Shown here: in pieces, positions 5,634 through 8,123 of the stretch | Position numbering within the stretch: position 1 is the first letter of the stretch | Layout of the letters: each line of letters begins with the position of its first letter | Assembly: GCA_002292165.1 (NCBI GenBank) | Contig: DBBK01000158.1 | Location: 1 to 8,123 of the forward strand | From: Brevundimonas sp. UBA986 | GTDB lineage: Bacteria; Pseudomonadota; Alphaproteobacteria; Caulobacterales; Caulobacteraceae | DNA length: 8,123 bases | Reading direction: 5' to 3' | The notes under the pieces: generated by a model | What the model saw: only the letters and a program-made list of their open reading frames with translations | Told to the model about the DNA's origin: nothing | Database searches by the model: none | Position numbers and translations under genes: made by a program

Positions 5634-6080
5634 CTACCAGCGGCGGTCGTAGCGATAGTCGCGCCGGTCATAGCGGCCGCGGTCGCGGTCGTAGTCGCGG
5701 CTGTTGATGCCGTGATCGCGTTCCCAGTGGCCTTCGTTGCGGTAGCAGCGGCCGTCGCGGAAATAGCCGCAGTCCGGACCCCGGTCGTAGCTGTAGCCGT
5801 AGCCGCCACGATAGTTGCGGTCGTCATAACGCGAGTTCGAGGAGGCGGCGGCGCCGACGGCCGCACCCGCCAGGGCCCCGCCGGCGACATAGCGGCCGTC
5901 GCCGTTGCCGATCAGGGCGCCCGCGATGCCGCCAATGGCGGCGCCGACCAGGGCGTTCTTGGCGGTATCGTCGTTGTTGCGATGGTCACGATAGCTTTGG
6001 GCATTGGCCGAACCGGCCAGAAGGCTCAGGGCCAGAACGGGAGCCGCGGCGCCGGCGGCGAGCTTCGAAAACTTCATCAT
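5634..6080 (-). CDS. Secreted glycine-zipper protein with Arg/Asp/Tyr-rich tail
   Basis: 148 residues with a clear signal peptide: positive start MMKFSK, hydrophobic core to about residue 22, and cleavage after Ala-Asn-Ala (25-27). Next is a glycine-zipper segment at about 44-78 (ALVGAAIGGIAGALIG, then AGGALAGAAVGAAAS), with small residues every four positions, as in the YMGG-like or 17-kDa-antigen-like families that associate with the outer membrane. There is no lipobox cysteine. The second half is very rich in Arg, Asp, Tyr and Gly and contains a Cys104/Cys112 pair (GPDCGYFRDGRCYRNEGHW) that could form a disulfide. The tail is a run of degenerate RYDRRDYRYDRR units whose codons make an imperfect DNA repeat at about 5637-5700. 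The start is backed by AAGGAGA (6087-6093) six bases before the first of two adjacent ATGs. Its exact role is unknown; an envelope-integrity or structural function is an inference. Confidence 0.85.
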   Translation of the reverse strand: MMKFSKLAAGAAAPVLALSLLAGSANAQSYRDHRNNDDTAKNALVGAAIGGIAGALIGNGDGRYVAGGALAGAAVGAAASSNSRYDDRNYRGGYGYSYDRGPDCGYFRDGRCYRNEGHWERDHGINSRDYDRDRGRYDRRDYRYDRRW

Positions 6081-6126
6081 GGTGCGTCTCCTTGCGAGAG
6101 GTTGGGCCGGCGGATGCCGACGTCAT
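5986..6126 (-). CDS. Possible small ORF overlapping the glycine-zipper gene start
   Basis: On the minus strand an ATG at 6126 is preceded by AGAAGGAGA (6129-6137), leaving only two bases (CT) before the ATG and three after the GGAG core. It opens a 46-residue frame beginning MTSASAGPTSRKETHHDE. The frame covers the ribosome binding site of the glycine-zipper gene and runs on through its signal-peptide coding region in another frame, ending at TGA 5986-5988. The product is basic (an Arg5 run) and resembles nothing known. The short Shine-Dalgarno spacing and the overlap argue for caution. It may be a translated leader, or simply a purine-rich stretch followed by a chance ATG. Confidence 0.22.
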   Translation of the reverse strand: MTSASAGPTSRKETHHDEVFEARRRRRGSRSGPEPSGRFGQCPKLS

Positions 6127-6150
6127 AGTCTCCTTCTAACGCCCCGCTTC

Positions 6151-6194
6151 TGAACGACCCGGGTTCACCGCGTTCATAGGGGGTTCATCTTCAT
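6151..6194. promoter_or_regulatory. Clustered TTCA repeats in the divergent promoter region
   Basis: Between the divergent glycine-zipper and TPR lipoprotein genes, GTTCA occurs at 6163-6167, 6172-6176 and 6183-6187, at steps of 9 and 11 bases. A further CTTCAT is at 6189-6194, and an inverted copy (TGAAC) is at 6151-6155. Spacing near one helical turn is typical of tandem sites for response regulators of the OmpR type, but no specific regulator can be named. The rest of the 187-base gap (6081-6267) shows only the ribosome binding sites. Confidence 0.35.
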
Positions 6195-6267
6195 AAAGCC
6201 GCGCGCGCCTTGCCGGACTTGTCGCCCGCGTCCGCGCCGCATACCGTCGGAATTCAAAGGGGGCGCG

Positions 6268-7752
6268 ATGATCCGCAGGCGTGGCGTATTCGGCGTGATG
6301 GCGAGCCTCCTGGTCGCGGGTTGCGCTGTGATTCCAGCCGCCCAGCTGCCCGCACCTCCGCCACCGCCGGTCGCGGCGCCCCCGCCTCCACCTCCCCCAC
6401 CGCCCCGTCCTGCTGCTCCGCCTGCACCGGCAGACGTCCGCATCTCGGCCCGATCGGAGATCAGCCCGCCAGAAACGCCGAAAGACGTCCCCGGCGTCCT
6501 CGCGCTGCACGCCGATCCAGTCGAGGCGTCCGAGGTCCTGATCGTCCTCGCCTCGACCCGCTACGCCGCCGATGACCTCAAGGGCGCGATGGAGGCGCTC
6601 GACGCCGCCGCCTCGGTGGTCGAACGGGCCTATGGAGCCGACGACGTCCGTCTGGCCCGCCCCCTGGGCTCGCGCGCCCGGCTGAAAATCGACGCCGGCG
6701 ACTATCCGTCAGCCCATGCCGACCTCGACCGCGCCCTGGCCCTGCGCCGCGCGGGCCGCACGACGTCGGACGCCGACGCCCCCGACGCCGCCGAGATCGC
6801 CACCCTCATCTACGACCGCGCCAAGGCCTTCGACGCCCAGGGTCGCAACGAGGAAGCCGAGGTCGCCGCCCGCCAGTCCTACGACCTGCGCCGCGCCGTG
6901 CTCGGGCCTGTGCAGGAAAAGACCGCCGACAGCCTGAACCTCTACGCCAACACCCTGACCGCCCAGGGCCGCCACGCCGAGGCCGACCCGGCTTATCGTC
7001 AGGTGCTGGGCATGTATGAGGTGCTGCACGGGCCCAAGGACTTCCACCTGGCCATCGTCCTGTCCAACCTCGGCAATTCGCTGCGCCGCACCGGCCGGGC
7101 GCGCGAGGCCGCACCTCTGTATCGCCGCGCCGTCTCGGTCGCCGAGGTCTCGGGCGACAAGGTCCTTCTGGCCCAGTGCCTGACCAACTACGGCTGGTTC
7201 CTGCATACGCAAGGCGATGGTCGCAAGGCCGAGATCCAGTTCCGCCGCGCCCTTGATCTGGCCGTCGCCCTCGTCGGGCCGGATCACCCCTTCGTCGGCG
7301 CCGTGCGCGCCAATATCGGCTTCAGCCTGCTGGACCAGAACCGTCCCGCCGAGGCGGAAGCCCAGTTCGCCGCCGGCCTCCACGCCCAGGAGGCCGGTCT
7401 GGGCCTCGACAGCCCCGATCTGGTCGAGACGCTCGGCGGCTACGGCCGCACCCTCGCCGCCCTGAACCGTCCGGCCGAGGCGGAGGCCCAGTTCCTGCGC
7501 GCCCGCACCATCGCCGCGACCCGCCTCGCCGCCGCCCATCCGATCGGTCTGGACCAGTCGGGCCTCTACGCCGGCTTCCTGCTCGACCAGAACCGCCCGG
7601 CCGAGGCCCTGGCCGAACTGCGCGGCTCGCTGGGGACCCTCGTGGGACAAGGTTCGGGCGGTCGCGACTGGCGCACCAGTATCAAGGGCGCCGGCCCCCT
7701 GTTCGAACAGAGGGTCCAGGCCGACTGGCGTCTGGCCAACGCAGCCCCCTGA
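6268..7752 (+). CDS. Proline-rich TPR lipoprotein
   Basis: 494 residues. The N-terminus MIRRRGVFGVMASLLVAGC is a lipoprotein signal with lipobox LVAGC, so Cys19 should be lipidated. Ala20 at +2 fits outer-membrane sorting. A proline-rich linker (27-56) follows, with runs of five prolines (30-34) and nine prolines (38-46). From about residue 85 to 455 the protein is made of tetratricopeptide-type helical repeats of the long (about 42-residue) kind, with cores such as LYANTLTAQGRHAEADPAY (225-243), LSNLGNSLRRTGRAREAAP (265-283) and LTNYGWFLHTQGDGRKAEIQ (305-324). The motif NRPAEAEAQF is repeated at 358-367 and 400-409, with a relative (NRPAEALAEL) at 442-451. TPR arrays bind peptides or proteins, so a scaffold or assembly role in the periplasm is likely; the partner is unknown. 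The start is supported by AAAGGGGG four bases upstream. It is probably co-transcribed with the next gene. Confidence 0.88.
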   Translation: MIRRRGVFGVMASLLVAGCAVIPAAQLPAPPPPPVAAPPPPPPPPPRPAAPPAPADVRISARSEISPPETPKDVPGVLALHADPVEASEVLIVLASTRYAADDLKGAMEALDAAASVVERAYGADDVRLARPLGSRARLKIDAGDYPSAHADLDRALALRRAGRTTSDADAPDAAEIATLIYDRAKAFDAQGRNEEAEVAARQSYDLRRAVLGPVQEKTADSLNLYANTLTAQGRHAEADPAYRQVLGMYEVLHGPKDFHLAIVLSNLGNSLRRTGRAREAAPLYRRAVSVAEVSGDKVLLAQCLTNYGWFLHTQGDGRKAEIQFRRALDLAVALVGPDHPFVGAVRANIGFSLLDQNRPAEAEAQFAAGLHAQEAGLGLDSPDLVETLGGYGRTLAALNRPAEAEAQFLRARTIAATRLAAAHPIGLDQSGLYAGFLLDQNRPAEALAELRGSLGTLVGQGSGGRDWRTSIKGAGPLFEQRVQADWRLANAAP

Positions 7753-7804
7753 AGAACGGGAATCGTCAGGCGACGCCGCCGCCGTTCGGGTTCAGGATAC
7801 GGGG

Positions 7805-8123
7805 ATGAAGGGGATAGGGGCAGCTCTGGGACTGGTGGTCGCGCTCGCGGCCTCATCCGCGCTCGCCGGAAATCCCGACCGCGCCGCCGTCTCGGCCCAG
7901 GCCGACGCCGATGTGAAAGTCGCCTCCGACGCCCAGTCGGCCAATGACTGGGAGACCGCCGCACGCGCCTACCGCTCGGCCTGGATGGGCCACCGCAAGG
8001 CCGTCGGCTGGCAGTCGGTCGCCGCCGCCACCGACGCCTTCAACCTCAGCGTCGTCCTGACCGCCGCCGGGCGGCTGGACGAGGCGGCGACAGTCCGGCG
8101 TCAGGCCATCGCGGAACGGTCGG
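7805..8123 (+). CDS. Secreted TPR-like protein, 3' end cut by window
   Basis: An open frame from ATG 7805 runs past the right edge; 106 complete codons are visible. AGGA at 7794-7797 lies seven bases upstream. The N-terminus MKGIGAALGLVVALAASSALA is a good Sec signal peptide with predicted cleavage at Ala-Leu-Ala (19-21), and it has no lipobox. The mature part is alanine-rich and helical, with TPR-like units (NDWETAARAYRSAWMGHRKA at 47-66; DAFNLSVVLTAAGRLDEAAT at 77-96). These are close in style to the repeats of the preceding lipoprotein. The gap between the two genes is 52 bases with no terminator, so they probably form an operon. Whether the visible part is most of the protein or only its start cannot be known here. 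Confidence 0.85.
   Translation, partial: MKGIGAALGLVVALAASSALAGNPDRAAVSAQADADVKVASDAQSANDWETAARAYRSAWMGHRKAVGWQSVAAATDAFNLSVVLTAAGRLDEAATVRRQAIAERS

Noticed and set aside
6709..7650. 313-codon open frame on the minus strand
   Set aside because: It is antisense to the TPR lipoprotein, and its composition is that of a shadow frame.

Overview
The window is very GC-rich, with densely packed genes and strong G/C bias at third codon positions. The gene set (RegB/RegA-type redox two-component pair, MmcB-family DNA repair protein, alphaproteobacterial-style universal stress protein, Pgi) points to an alphaproteobacterium. Caulobacterales is the most likely order, and a Brevundimonas- or Caulobacter-like organism is plausible. 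This is inferred from protein family resemblance only. No rRNA, tRNA, insertion sequence, phage gene or CRISPR array was seen, so this reads as ordinary chromosome.

Layout. (1) 1-1788, plus strand: the 3' part of a membrane histidine kinase of the RegB/PrrB/ActS family, cut by the window edge, then its response regulator RegA/PrrA/ActR after a 92-base gap that holds two perfect palindromes. (2) 1792-3871, minus strand: four genes read leftwards, in the order unknown secreted protein, universal stress protein, GNAT acetyltransferase, mmcB. The stress protein and acetyltransferase genes overlap by GTGA. The mmcB and acetyltransferase frames are the same and separated by one TGA plus 45 bases. 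This block converges on regA with 3 bases between the stop codons. (3) 3980-5578, plus strand: pgi, glucose-6-phosphate isomerase, divergent from block 2 and closed by an 11-bp perfect hairpin shared with the next, convergent gene. (4) 5634-6080, minus strand: a secreted glycine-zipper protein with an Arg/Asp/Tyr-rich tail. (5) 6268 to the right edge, plus strand: a proline-rich TPR lipoprotein followed 52 bases later by a secreted TPR-like protein that runs off the window.

How the genes fit together: RegB senses the redox state of the quinone pool and phosphorylates RegA, a global regulator of energy metabolism. The minus-strand block looks like a stress or repair mini-operon, but a shared function is not shown. 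pgi is central sugar metabolism. The last three genes are all envelope proteins, and the two TPR proteins probably work together.

I did not find a clearly new biological system. The more notable observations are a long, atypical insertion in the ATP-lid region of RegB, palindromes and a RegA-like site upstream of regA, an inverted repeat over the pgi ribosome binding site, phased TTCA repeats in a divergent promoter, a possible overlapping small ORF, the proline-rich lipoprotein/TPR pair, and an apparent concentration of GANTC sites in the short intergenic gaps.
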